From Isoetes taiwanensis (taxonomy: Eukaryota > Streptophyta > Lycopodiopsida > Isoetales > Isoetaceae): DNA of 64,000 nucleotides. The stretch is taken from contig JAJEKV010000026.1 in the NCBI GenBank assembly GCA_021234155.1, positions 1,304,001 through 1,368,000 on the forward strand. Reading direction: 5' to 3'. Shown in pieces: positions 32,041 to 44,559 of the stretch. The position numbers were made by a program, and so were the translations under genes. Numbering within the stretch: the first letter of the stretch is position 1; each line of letters starts with the position of its first letter. Under the pieces are notes generated by a model. The model was not told the DNA's origin, did no database searches, and was given only the letters and a program-made list of their open reading frames with translations.

Positions 32041-33946
32041 AGATATTACATCTCGCCTTAAACACTTCCAAAGCCTTGTTAATCATCAGGTTTGTTTTGG
32101 ATTCGCTTGATGAAGAAACTTGATAGGTCAAACGATTTTGTGGGAGATGTAGTCAATGCTTTGATGCGTAAACCTCAAGAAGCAGTTGGGATCCCAGAGA
32201 TGGAGAGCGATCCATGATTGGTATGCAGCTACAAAACCTCTATTCGCTGTCCGCAAAACCTGATCGAAGGTTTGTGCTTTTCCAAAAGAGAATTGTGACA
32301 TATAGGCATAAAACACCACCTTAAAATAGAAATAATTCAAGCCTCACATGGCAAACAACAATATGCTTTTAGTGCAAAACAATGCACCATAGTCTGTGAC
32401 CATCAGAAAAATACCCTCCGCACACGAAAGGAATCAAGAAGTATTGGCACGATTCGTAAGGCCACCGCTCCGAAAAGGAATCTTTATTTGAGAATGTTGT
32501 TGTTTTCAATTACATATATGTCCACTCTGCACCCTATTTACTGGTTTTTCTATTATTATTTTTAGTAATTTTTGTTTACTCTACCTCCCGCTATGTTTCG
32601 CTTCTTTTCAATGCTAGCCCTTACTTGCTCACCATAACCTTCAACACATTCGACGCTGCCGTGAATGCGTAATCTACCTGCAAATCCCCGCCAAGAATGC
32701 CAGTACTATCGCTGGCACTTTGAGGGAAGTGAAGATCTCCGCCAGACGTACTGCTGCGATGATATGGTTCAAAACACAAGTACAAATACGGCAAATATTG
32801 TTCAAAGCAAACCGGGTTGTAAGAACAATTGCAAGGTTCTTTAGGGAACCCTAAATTCCAAAATTTCTTGGGGAGGGGCTAAATTGATTTGCGGAGAGTC
32901 AGATAGCCCCGCATGCCCGTAGCAAATTGCCTGCCTAATTCGTGATGGACTGCCAAACCATTTGAATCCGGTCTTGGATACAAATTATGAATCGAGAATC
33001 TCCTTATTGCCTAAGGTTCCTTGAAAAATCGTGATTACCACTATTTATGGGCAAAACAAATTTGACAAAGGATTGAGGGAAAAACTATACGGGCCATCAT
33101 GGAAAATGAATGTTAAAGGCTGCGCCACAAATGAGTTGATATTACGGCGGTCAAGTGATGCAGGTGGGGTGCTTATGTTAGTTGATCCAGTTTGTCTATG
33201 TATAACATGAAACTCATAAAAACGAATTATGGCTGAAACGGTGTTTTGATCCTACCTCTACCTCTAAGGACCCAAATTGGACAAGGTACGGCTCAAAATG
33301 AGGTAAGTGTACAGATGCACCGGTATGAGGTGTAAGCACCATGCACCGTTCTTAACTTGTTGCTTTTTCGCAGCATAAAAATGCTGCAGTTTCTCATCTC
33401 TGTATCATCCGGATTTCTTTCTTCTGGTCGAAGTTTTGGCATCTTTTCCTCCTTTGTTTTGTGATGTATCGCTTCTTCGAAAGCTATGTTTCTATGTTTT
33501 AATCGCTTTTTTCCTGCATTCTTCCAGACATGGCAGCACAGAATTGGGAAACAGATCTTCACTAAAACTACTCACCCGCATCATATCTACCAACACGGTT
33601 GGGGAATTGGTGTGATGGCGGCACTGCTCAAATCCTTGAAGGCCGCCATCTGTACTCTACTGCCTTAGTGGAACATCTGCTTCAAACCTCATGTGGACAA
33701 CTGTTTGATAGAAGGTGCGGAAACGCCCAAATAATGTAAAAAACGCCCACTACTGTCTGAGCGCCGAGGCCGGAAAAATCTTTTTATTACGCGAGAGTTA
33801 GCTGTACAAAAACTTAAAATGTTCTGGTACGCTGCTCCTATTGATTCACCAATTCCTCATTCAACGAATTTGATTCTAAAGCACAGAGACGCAACGTAAT
33901 TGTAAATGAGATGTAATTTTCTGCTCCATATCCATATATCCTTGCA
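32041..33946. other. Unassigned AT-rich interval
   Basis: I see no gene I can support. A minus frame at 33293-33562 (89 codons, charged, with KTKEEKMPKLRPEERNPDD) differs from the usual low-complexity noise but has no domain I know. Confidence 0.3.
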
Positions 33947-34237
33947 TCACCCTGCAGAGGCTCCATTGGCTATAGCGCATTCAGCCCCACCGGTTCGGGG
34001 CAATACCCGCTGATATGCATATAAGTTTTGATGGTATGATCCGGCGGCTGCAGCATAGGATAGCCATAGCTCTGGTGGCGCTTGATTTGCGTCATTTTGA
34101 TTCTGTGGCTTTGATTGTTCTGCTAGTGTTGCGAAGAATGTATGATCTGGATGGTAGATAAAATAGACGGCGCCAGTGGTGTTCGCCAGGCTGCATATTG
34201 GAGGCGTATATAGGCAGGTATATGCTTTGTGTTGCAT
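33947..34237 (-). CDS. Hypothetical 96-residue ORF, possible exon remnant
   Basis: I do not recognise this ORF. Its product is unusually balanced for this window: hydrophilic, with AEQSKPQNQNDANQAPPELW, then YAAAAGSYHQNLYAYQ. The Q/N/A/Y-rich style resembles the tail of a plant regulatory protein. Codons include GCC/GCG/CCG, unlike the AT-rich flanks. The lysine-rich frame at 33293-33562 lies on the same strand 385 bp downstream and could be a neighbouring exon. Neither has supporting splice signals that I can verify. It may equally be chance. Confidence 0.25.
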   Translation of the reverse strand: MQHKAYTCLYTPPICSLANTTGAVYFIYHPDHTFFATLAEQSKPQNQNDANQAPPELWLSYAAAAGSYHQNLYAYQRVLPRTGGAECAIANGASAG

Positions 34238-34837
34238 TCTAAAGTGGATATGGAAAAAACTTTACACTACAACCTGAAATGTGTGATCTGGCTATGGATT
34301 CCGGGGTGTAAGTAAATACAAAAGATCCTTTCTATCTGTGCTGTTTGATGCTGAAAAATTCTAGTGCTCCCTTTATCATCCAAGCATTCCACAAATAAAT
34401 GTCTAAACTAAAATAAAAAAAATGCATTTCCAAATATCTGTAGACACATAGAAGATTGGGATGGACATATAGAAGATTAGGCTTAGGACACGGAATAGAT
34501 TTTAAAGTTTACCCGAAAATAGAAGTATTTAGCGTGACGGCCATCTCCGTAACTGATCATGATTGCATAACCTCTACACCAGATCGGGCACTGGATGTGT
34601 AGAATTGGGCAGATCTCTACCAGCTGCAGCAATTCCGACAATGATCAGATTAAAGGCCGTGAAATGTTAGCACCATATCGATGTTGTTGTTGTTAGAAGC
34701 CATGCCTAGTGCATTGGCTCTAGGACGCCTCTGCCTAACACTGACCTTTCTAAATTTGGTATGGTTTATCCAGGTGGGCCAAATTTTCTAAGACGCTGAG
34801 ATTATTAGAAAGTTCCTGTGCAAATATGAATTTTTTT

Positions 34838-35860
34838 TATCCAATCCAAACGGTGCTCTGTGTTCTGCAAATGACCTGGGAAATTCCGTGTTTTCTTACG
34901 CGTCGTCATTTTTATAGTTACCTGTTTACCGCGCTGATTTTGGCATTAGGATCTAGATTTCATTGCGCCTTAGGAATTTTGATTTTTTCCTACCAAACCA
35001 TTTCCGCGGTGGCTTGGGCCATACTTGTAAATACTTTAGTGACAAGTCATTTCCTTGCGTCAGAAGCTTATCTGTCTGTAGTGAAGGCGATAAGTACAAT
35101 CCTTTTGTTAGTATTTCATGGAATTATTATCCTAAACGCAGCTTGAGTTCCTAGATGCTCTTGAGCCAGTAAATTACACTATGCCAAAATGAGATTTTCT
35201 GTATAAAGTAAATGCAGCGTACATCTGCAAATTTAGCAGTTAAAGCTAAAGCCAAAACCTCTTAAGCCTCTTTCTTAATACATCAGCGTCGTCCCATCTC
35301 CAAAGCCTCTATGCATTTTTGTTCTTAATATGTACATAACATTCCTCTCCCTTTTTATTGTCCAGTTCGATTTAACAGTTCAAATTTACAGTGCTTTTCG
35401 GTTTCTAGATGCTTTTTGCGTCAGCCCTTCTAAAACAGTTGACATAAGAAAATGCTCTTCCTAATGTAGAGAGAAAATGGAAGTTATTACCTCGAATGAA
35501 ATGATTGAATATCCACGTTTAATGAGAGTACGTTTTTATTGTTTACTACCTTCTGTTACATTTTTGCACAAATCCCTTACCATCTCAATGCGAAAAGAAC
35601 GTGGTTATAGGTATCTCAGCCCCATGTAATCGCCAAATCCTTTAGCGCCATATCTCTACTCTTTGCCTTGAGGAACATCTCTACTCTTCTTAAGCTCATG
35701 TGACAACTGTCGATTTGGTTTAATGTGTCCAATCCAAACGGTGCCTCGCTCCTATGCAAATGACCTGGGAAATTTTCCTTTTCTTAGATGCAGCTTCGTC
35801 ATCTTTTTTATAATATCTTAGTCATTGGCGCTTGATTTTGCATTAGGATTCACTACGTGG
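34838..35860 (+). repeat. Pair of about 125-bp direct repeats
   Basis: 34838-34965 and 35728-35860 share TCCAATCCAAACGGTGC, GCAAATGACCTGGGAAATT and TTTGCATTAGGAT-like blocks with small indels. They are 890 bp apart. They could be remains of short LTRs or a segmental duplication. The sequence between shows no retroelement protein. Confidence 0.6.
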
Positions 35861-37173
35861 CAAAAATGTCGAGATTGCTTTTCGCAGTATTCAGCATGTG
35901 AAATCTATGTGAAATGCAGATAGCGTATATGGTGAGTTTGATCCATCTATTTTTTACATACTTTATTCTAGAAATTGGAAAGATAAAAAGAGGATATTTG
36001 GGCACCAAGGCCTGGAAACATGAGCTGTCATCAAGTAATTCTGTTCAGTTCCACAACAATGACCCTGAAGTTGAAATCTTTTTTGTATATGCAGCCACCC
36101 TGCTACAATATGTGTGTTCTTTGCTGTTTCATTAAATTGTACGTTAAAAATGGCGATGGATTGAGAAATACCTGACATAACAAATATGTAGTTGCACAAT
36201 GTATTGCAAGATAATGTACCTTTGTTTTATATATATTTTTATGGCAGCCTTGAAGACTGATGCTGATGCTAGTCTAAATGAAAGAAGATTCGCAACTTCC
36301 TATATACCGTGCTAAGAAATGGTATCATGTACCTGCCTAGAATAGTGTAGTAGATAGAACAAACTGCATGCACGGCCAAAAAGGAGAATTATACCCAGAT
36401 GCTATAGACATACATGATTCCAAATTATCCAGAGCATAGCAGTGTCAAAATTGCCCCAACCAAGATATATCCAGTAAGAACTCTTCGATGTGTGTCTAAT
36501 CATAGCACTAGTATAAATAAGCAAAATTTATGCTTTTATAAAACAATAAAAATGTGTACTTAATTGTGTGTTCGATAAGATACTTGTCTTTGCTGTATGC
36601 ATAGGGCCACCCTGCACCATCTGTTACATTTTCTACCAATTCCCAGTTTTCTCTTTATTCCTCTTTACTTTTTCCCACTTTGCACCTTAAAGATACTTCA
36701 TACGTATATAAACAATCAAGTACAAGGCTAAGTTCAAGGTTTCTAAGTGGACTGTTTCAAAGTTTCAAGGTTTCTAAGGGAAGAAATTGAAGCGAAATAC
36801 ATGTGTCCAACAAATAAGTACAATAATTAGGAAAAGAATTAACTCAAATGAAAACCAAGCTTAACACAACGCGAGTATTTCTTAGATTTTATTGCATGGG
36901 ATAAATATTTAGAATACTAATGATTGAAAACTTTGTGCCGTAGTCCTACATTTGATTCCTCGTCCAAGATCGTGGATAGGATGCCTTTGCCAGCTTCGGT
37001 GTTAATCCAAATATTCACACATGAAGAAAATTCTAAAGATGCATGTGAAGAAATAATGGGTGGTTTTTTTTTTGTGGTTTTTAGACAGCTTTTCACTAAG
37101 GTTTCTTCATGATTGATTTATCTAAATGGATGTACTAATGTATATCTAGAGTGCACCATTTTCGAGCCACATT
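35861..37173. other. Unassigned AT-rich interval
   Basis: No gene is recognised. A short tandem TTTCAAGGTTTCTAAG-like unit occurs at about 36735-36780. Confidence 0.4.
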
Positions 37174-37345
37174 TAGCTTTTTTCGTTAACGGTCAATGTT
37201 CAATGGCTCACAACAAAAGTTCTTTTACGTGGTGCAAAATACGTACTGGCGCCATTGATTTTTAAATTTTCTTTTCACGGTCAACAACCAATGGTCACAA
37301 CAAAGCCCTCTTTAAAGGCAAAGTGTATAACGGGTACTGGTCATG
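37174..37345 (+). repeat. About 90-bp diverged tandem duplication
   Basis: ACGGTCAATGTTCAATGG(C)TCACAACAAA followed by CAAAATACGTACTGG is matched 90 bp later by ACGGTCAACAACCAATGGTCACAACAAA followed by a CGGGTACTGG ending. Confidence 0.55.
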
Positions 37346-37973
37346 GCGTATGTAGCAGCCTACTGCAATACATTTCCCAGGTCATCATAACTTTTGATCC
37401 AGAGCTCATTGAGATGATTTTTTATCATAAGGTGCTTCCTCTCCTAGATCTTTTGATAGTGCATAATATGGATATGTTTGGTTAAGTTATCGCCAAACAG
37501 CAATTTCATTGGCTTGGTGGTACTTTCACATCTCCCACGCCAAATTTGGATTAATATAGATCAAGGCTATCGATATCGCTTTTAGCTTCGGGCCATTCGA
37601 ATGAAGCCTTGCAAAATTACCATGCATTTTTAGATTTTGAGGCGCTTATTAAGCAAATTCCAAGGCTTCTAGATCCGTGTTAACAAGGTAAAAGTTTCCA
37701 CTTTGGTTTCTCACCACAAGACCCGAGGCCAAAGGTCACAAGTAAATTCTAGTCAAAATGTTTGTACGGGTGTTGCAAACTTTATGACTTTCAAAATGGG
37801 ATCAATCGCCTATCTTTATGGTAACTTTTATGTTCTATTTGTTTCATCATGGATCGCACCAAAAGCTACAGATGAAAGCTTCAAAATGAATTCTAGTTCT
37901 TTCCTCGTTTACCCTGTACTTTTGTCACACGTGGACGCCCCTATGTCTCAAGGGGCCAAAATGTTTTTGGCAA

Positions 37974-38780
37974 CACAAACCATTAACATCCAACATATAG
38001 GGATTAACCCTCCAAAACCCCTCAGACAAAGATATTCACTTCGGGGTTGATTGCCCCTAAGGCCTCCGTGCAAATTTTTTTGCAACACAAACCATTAACA
38101 TCCAATATATAAAAATCAAAGCCCCCAACACATAACAACCAACACATAACAAATCCATTGACATTAACAACCAAATACACAACTACTCATCATATTAATT
38201 AACACAACCATCGTCCAAATATACTTAAATTAAATCCCCTTAAACCCCTTTGGTTTGGGTATATTCACACGTAAGTGGCTTAGGCAGTTGGTATTTCCTG
38301 TAATTGTGTTTTGCATTGTACAAATCAATACCATATAGTATTCATTAAATCTTATAGTATTTAATCTTTGTTATACAAAGATAAGAAATTTTGTACTCAT
38401 ACCCTACAAACGCAGAGGAACTTTACGACTGTAGATTAAGGAATAAGGGGTGAATATGCCTATCCAATAGCTCTCGTCTCGAGAGTCACCCCTCTGAATA
38501 TGCACCCAAACCATGTGGGCTTTAAGGGGATTTAATTTAAAATGTGTTGAACTTAATGGTTGTAAGTACTCACGTCACTGCAGCGTTGGTTGTTAATGTC
38601 AATGGTTGTTATGTGTTGTATTGTTATGTGTTGGGGGCTTTGATTTTTATATATTGGATGTGTGGTTTGTGTTGCAAAAAAAAAATTGGCCCCTTCGGGC
38701 CTAGGGACGCCAACCCCAGTGATATGCCCAAACCACGGGGGTTTTGAAGCACTTTACATGTTGGATGTTAATGGTTTGTG
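37974..38780. mobile_element. 807-bp foldback element (MITE-like)
   Basis: CACAAACCATTAACATCCAA at 37974 is the exact inverse of the sequence ending at 38780. The inverted arms are about 290 bp each and meet near 38378. Interior blocks match too: ATCAAAGCCCCCAACACATA at about 38107 with its inverse at about 38630, and AAATCCCCTTAAA near 38234 with its inverse near 38528. Each arm holds two copies of the CACAAACC...ACATCCAA terminal motif (37974 and 38085 on the left). There is no coding capacity. No clear target-site duplication is visible (left flank TTTTTGGCAA, right flank ATAATAGG), so the superfamily is undecided. Confidence 0.8.
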
Positions 38781-39734
38781 GATAATAGGATCGCTACGAG
38801 AAAGTTAATGTAGCATGTCGAGTAGTTCTAATGTACTCAACTTTCTTTTCTAACTATTGATTTTTGCCTAATTTATTAGGAACTAGTTGTAAGCAAATTT
38901 AAAAGTCTAGAGGAATAAAAATTAGAGATAGTTAGCTTTGGCTTAAAGTCTCCCAATTCTTCCGACCATGGCTTTACACATTAGCTTGGTATGAATGATC
39001 TTCATGTTGGTGCACAATATGGGAAAAAGCATTTTGAAGTTTCAGAGTTAGGGCATTCCCTGTTCAAGAGGCACAATTTGTTATTTTTATCAAACGTCCT
39101 TTTTCCCTAGATCATGATCTAAGTGCCATGAACGCCCCCATTGAATTTTAAGACTTGTAGATAAGGTGACATTAAAGGTTGGGCTAGCAAAAAAAAAAGG
39201 GGAGGGAGGAGGGAGGGGAAAATGGGAAATCAAATCCGGTATGGCCAAAAAAGTTTTGGGAATTTTTTTTTAAGATTGATTTTCTAAGTTTTCAAAGTTT
39301 TGGCCATCTAAAAAGGTCCCCATAATCCAAAATTGGGAAATATTTTTGGACTTTGGGTTTTTGTAGATAAAATGCCTAAAATGGCTGGGTGCAATTTAGC
39401 ATACATGCCCGCGATTATCCAGAGCTCCTGCAGATATGCCTAAAGACAAAGGCCATGGGTTTGAGGAATGAAGCTAAAAGACTAAAAAAGCCAAAAAGGC
39501 TTAATTTTTTTGTATGTGGACTTTAAGCTTCCCAAGTTTGTTTTCCGGCATATGCATCTGCACCTTGAAACATATATATTGGTTTTCGTTCGCTTGGGTT
39601 TTAGGCTGGTAACACCTTAGTCCAAATCTGCATTTATACTTGTATTTGACTCTTTGATTGAATAAAAGAGTCGTGCCCTTCAACAAAAAAAAAAAACCCT
39701 AGTCCTAAACACCCAATCACGCATTAAAGGAAAG
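38781..39734. other. Unassigned AT-rich interval
   Basis: No gene is seen. It contains a purine run (about 39190-39225, GGGAGGGAGGAGGGAGGGG-like) and a poly-A run at about 39682-39696. Confidence 0.4.
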
Positions 39735-39905
39735 CACGAAAAGATAGCCACCATTTTAAAGGGGAAGAAAGTTGATGAAAAAAGCTACATAAGCCTACAT
39801 AAGTTGTATTAAGAGACAAAGGAGGTGCACGCAAAAGATAGCCACCATTAAAGGGGAAAAATGTGATGAAAAAAAGCTACATCATCTAAACGCTTTTGTT
39901 AAGAG
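39735..39905 (+). repeat. About 95-bp tandem duplication
   Basis: AAAAGATAGCCACCATT, AAAGGGGAA and GATGAAAAAAGCTACAT occur in order at 39738-39795 and again at 39833-39888. A shared TTAAGAG sequence follows each. Confidence 0.65.
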
Positions 39906-39947
39906 GACGGAGAGATGCATTACTTTTATTATAACATGTAATTCTTA

Positions 39948-40013
39948 AAGGAAGCAACACCGCAACGATAAAAAAAATTATAATGCGATAGTAAGTTGCT
40001 TCCTTTACGGCTA
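39948..40013. repeat. Small inverted repeat
   Basis: AAAGGAAGCAAC faces GTTGCTTCCTTT, giving 12 perfect base pairs with a loop of about 42 bases. Confidence 0.6.
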
Positions 40014-41437
40014 AATTGTGGCCCTTTGTTGCCAACCCAACCGGCATATTCCTCCTAAACCAAATCCCGGTAGCCATGGAAGCCAAACTTTAAAGAACGA
40101 TTTAGATAAAAAATGGCCCGAAAAAAAAACTTGTGCTATGGATGCACAATGGTTCAACTAAATTAATACACTTAATACATGATGGATATGCTCACATAGT
40201 ACACTTGCATGTATCTTCTTAAATTTAAATACACTCTCGAATCTAAAATATAAATGCAAACTCAATTGCTATCTAACATCTTTGTCCTACAATTGCACCG
40301 TCGATTTTCTACAACACTTTGTATGAACTTGAATCTTACCAAGATCCGCTCCCATTACTCTGAGTCACATGCAATTTAAAAATGTGGGGCTTTCATTAAA
40401 GGGGACCAATAGGATTAGAGAAGGACAAATCAAAATCAAAACTAGTCCTGAAGGAACGAAAGTTATCCGGACCTTGCAATTTCCACTAGTTCCAGACCTT
40501 TCTTCCTCCTCAAATAAAAAATGGGATTAAGGAACATACTTAGACAAAACCAAATCATAAGCCCACTCTGAGGACTTCCACTACGCTTCAAATTCATCGT
40601 AACCCCCTACCAAGTAGAGGTCTTGATTTTTTCACAAAACCGGAATAGGAGCCACAAAGGGACAAAAGTAGGTGGCCTGAGGCTTGAAGCTTGGGCCACT
40701 CCACAAATAATACAAAACACAAAAACATTACCACACCGCACAAATAGATGGGATTTGAAGCACCTTACTGTAATGGGGTTTCCAACAATTCAGGCCTCTG
40801 CTGACACTGGTTAAGGTGTTTGCCCTGATGCCATGAGAAAAGCCCATGCCCATCCAAAAATGGCAAATATCTAATTTTGACCTCCAAAAAGCAAGTACCC
40901 AATGGTTCCTTGCCAAAAAAACCCATTTATAGCAAACTTCCAGCCCATACTCTGGTTTGCAACCGACATTTGATCCTTGCATCTAGGATTATATACACGT
41001 CGGATTATCATCTAAATGCAACCTTTTTTTAGATTTTTGAAAAGTTAAAACATTGAAAAAAGTAAAATACATGTCATAAAACCATTGAAGTATGAAATAC
41101 ACACAATCTTATATAGTCCCCAGAAAAAATACATTTAGAAGGATCTTGTCACAAACAAAGCATAATGGCTCCTCTGATGCTAAGAGGGCATTTTTGGATG
41201 AGGCCAAAGTATAACCCAACAAAATAAATTGCAGGTAGAAGCAAGAACGAAAATGCATGCACACAAATCCGTATCACAAAATGGAAGAAAAACAAAAAAG
41301 AAACCAAAACAACGAAGTAAAAGATCATTTCTAAGTGCAAAAATCTCTTTTTTGAAGAATTTTGTATGGCTCTACAAAAGATCTACGCATGAATTTCCAA
41401 CCCCGTATAACCCAATTACTATCCACACACATAAAGA
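40014..41437. other. Unassigned AT-rich interval
   Basis: No gene, tRNA or element is recognised on either strand. Confidence 0.4.
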
Positions 41438-41645
41438 CTATCAATCCTGAAACCCAAACACGACTATCATATCACTCATGTTGAGTAATGAGATGTGCAA
41501 TATACAACGATTCTATCTAATGCATTTGGTCGTGGAGTTGAACTCCCCATGACAAATCTAAAAGATACTATCAATCCTGAAATTCAAACATGACTATTAT
41601 CAATCATGTTGAGTAATGAGATGCAACATACAATATATTGTATCT
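41438..41645 (+). repeat. About 75-bp direct duplication
   Basis: ACTATCAATCCTGAAA, AACA(C/T)GACTAT and CATGTTGAGTAATGAGATG recur in order at 41438-41510 and 41569-41640. Confidence 0.65.
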
Positions 41646-42523
41646 ACAATGTAGAACTCATGGATCAAAAAAATTGTCCTGGTACAGGTAATCCTTTCAA
41701 ATCCAGACTTTCTCCAAGTGTTTGGCCAAAAGTAAAGGAGGGAGGGCAAAAAAAAAAGAGCATTGAATACCAAAAAGAAAAACGCCCCCCTAAACGAAAG
41801 GTGTACAAAATGCACAGAGTGGGACCAAAACAAAAACAAAAGATCCAATGAGATGACCAACAAGAAAAATTAACAAGGACGGATAAATAGGTAGCGGCAT
41901 GAAAGCAAAAAAGGGTATACAAAGAGAGAGTTTTATGGCGTTGTTGATGGAGCCATATAGCCAAGCGGCTGACTTTGTTTGGAGACTAGGGTCAATTCTT
42001 AGCATTATCACACGAAATCGCTCTAGGGTTAATTCTTTTACGATGCTTTATTATAGAAATGGAAATCTTCTCGCATCTATTCAGGAAAAGAATTTTTCTT
42101 CGTAAAATAGATCATGAAAGGAAGAATTTTCGTAAAAGCCGGTTCATCTTAAGCCATATTCTTTTCACAACCTTGCCAAAATGATGGTCATAGGCCATTG
42201 TTGATCGCATTAGATATATTGGATGGTAAATATGAAAATGCCTATTAGATATTGGTGAATATGAAGATACCGATTCTACAATATCTGATCCCGGCGCAAC
42301 AGGTTACCGCCTATTCTGGAATTTATTAATCATGTGTGTATTTCTTATGTTACTTATGATCAAATCATGTTGAAGATGGATCAATAAGCGTACAAAAAGA
42401 CATCAAGGATTTCAAAGTCTGATATCATGTGTATGAATGCGGGTCTGATATCATAAGAATCTTACGGTCCTATATCCATTTGGATGGTAGCAAGTAAACT
42501 TATGTGGTGAAACCACTTTAATC

Positions 42524-42925
42524 CGGAGCAGAGTATTCCCTACTCCGGGAAGTGGTAAGCGAAGTAGTAAGCAGGACACATGTCCGGGTTCTAGCAGCCA
42601 TGTCGAGTTAACCACTTTTTTTTTCTTTGGGATAACCATATGGTGAACTGAGCGTGGACCGTGGTTTTTGCATGCTAATCTTTGAATAGAGCTTGCAATC
42701 AGCTTATGAACGTTCAATCCGATTCAAAATACCATTGGAATCACCTTGGCAGCCCCTAAAACCTCATTTCTATCAAAAGAGCAAGAAGAGATTTGAGCAT
42801 GGATCAAGCAAGATCGATTGAAAAAACATGCGGCTTGTGTTCTTGAGCTTGAATCCCGGCGGCGGTGGTAAGCCCACATGTGTCCTGGGTTCCACTTCCC
42901 GGAGTAGGAATACGGCTCCCTTTAA
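42524..42925. mobile_element. MITE-like inverted repeat of about 400 bp
   Basis: GGAGC...GTATTCC, then TACTCCGGGAAGTGG and CAGGACACATGT on the left (42528-42590) return inverted on the right (42850-42918). The arms are about 65-70 bp with some indels. The interior is non-coding. No target duplication was identified. Confidence 0.55.
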
Positions 42926-43644
42926 TCCATTATAAATGATATAGCTAAAGGCTCACATAGTGTCAAAACATGCTTACCATTCTGCTTTTTGCGGCATCAA
43001 TGTTTGTCGAGACCCATATCAGCCTTCTCCTGTATGTTCTAGCAGCCATAGTGAATTCCCTTCTCGGGATAACATTGTGGCTTCTTCTATTACCAACCCC
43101 GCCATTGGATCACCAGCAATGAAAACGGGTCCTTTTTGCATGTAAATGAAGATGTCCTTGACGGATGCATGAATGGATCATCCGCAGGCATGCACTTTTT
43201 GTCTCATATACCCTTGACCAGAGGATACAATACATTGCATGGCATACAAGGTTACAAATGAATCTAATGTTAGAGGTTTTGTTGCATGCCAAGTATGCAG
43301 ATTCAATGTAAACCAACAACAACAACATATAAGTAAAATGATGCGGTCATCTGCGGAACAGGTTCCGTTGTGTATCAACTAGAAAGAAATGCCTCGGAAC
43401 ACCATCAACGGCTTTTTTGTTATGGGGTTTTTTGCATTATTAGGGCACCAATAGCACTAGCAAAACAAAACTCTACGGTGCAAAGGCGGATCATTCATAA
43501 GCTTTCAAATGCCCTTTTTGCCAGAGTGGTCGAAAGACTTGCACAAACAAAAAACCAAAGATTCATATTACAGCATCAACATATTTATGCTTATCTTTTC
43601 TTTTGAAGTTCGTTCTAGAGGTTATGCGCGTATTCGTTTGCATT

Positions 43645-43945
43645 TCTTGATTTTCAAGTAGTTGCAAATCCACAAAGATCAACATTTGTACAACCTCTAG
43701 CATGTTACTTTGTTCAAAGTAGCCACTAAACCTTCAAAGGATGATACCAACGCAAAGTCGACCTTCCTAAACCCATGCCTAATTGTGTTTTTGAAAAAAA
43801 ATCATGAAAGTATTAAACTCTTTTCTTAATATTCCCGATTTTGTAATGGTTTATGATAATTGTGCTGCTTGTGTTCCTTTCCTTATTCTTGTGGTTTTTT
43901 GATGCAGTAGTTGCAAATGCACAAGATCAAGATTTGTACATTTGA
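43645..43945 (+). repeat. About 45-bp direct duplication
   Basis: AGTAGTTGCAAAT(C/G)CACAA, AGATCAA and ATTTGTACA occur at 43656-43692 and again at 43907-43942. Confidence 0.5.
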
Positions 43946-44503
43946 ACTGTTGCTTTTTATTGCAATAGATAGTTTGAATAGATATTGCAATAGATATTAC
44001 TTCTGATCAGCTGCTCAACATGGTTCTACCTATTTGCAAATTATTGTATAAGAGGGGCGGATGTAGTGGACTGCCCTAGCCAAAGTTCCATACTAGACAA
44101 TACCATTGTCATGACTCGTCTACATTATTATCCCGAGGCCTAACCTCTGCCACCCCTGAGTCTTAGCACCTGGGGTAGAACCTTTATCTCTGATGCATTA
44201 TGTATGTTTATGATGATGTTCGATGAGTGTTGATGGTTGGGCCACCCTTCAGGTAATATATTATTATTATATGTATTGTTGTTGTGTGCTCCTATCTAGA
44301 CACACTCACAATATAGTATGTCGGATATCCAGAGGAGGACTGGGTGAATGACACCTCCGTGTACTTTTGCTCGGACACTTGACCATCACAGGTGCTCATT
44401 GCCCGGATGGAGGGCCATTCCCGATGATGGCGCCGCCGCTAAAGGGATTTTTCGGGGATTTCTAATGATGGGGAGGATCATAAGGTTGGGATAGCGACCG
44501 CGG

Positions 44504-44516
44504 TGGTATTAGAGCC
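44504..44516 (+). other. LTR retrotransposon primer-binding site remnant (tRNA-Met type)
   Basis: TGGTATTAGAGCC closely matches the initiator tRNA-Met primer site of plant LTR retrotransposons. Sequence to the left (about 44040-44503) would be the end of a 5' LTR and sequence to the right the leader of a plus-strand element. No gag or pol follows before the copia LTR at 45392, so only the 5' stump seems to remain. The left LTR border is not resolved. Confidence 0.45.
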
Positions 44517-44559
44517 ATATTGGTAGACCAAGTCATAGCACCATGCCACATTTTACACG

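Noticed and set aside
41940-42010. tRNA-like AGCCAAGCGGC
   Set aside because: No B box at the right distance and no cloverleaf stems.
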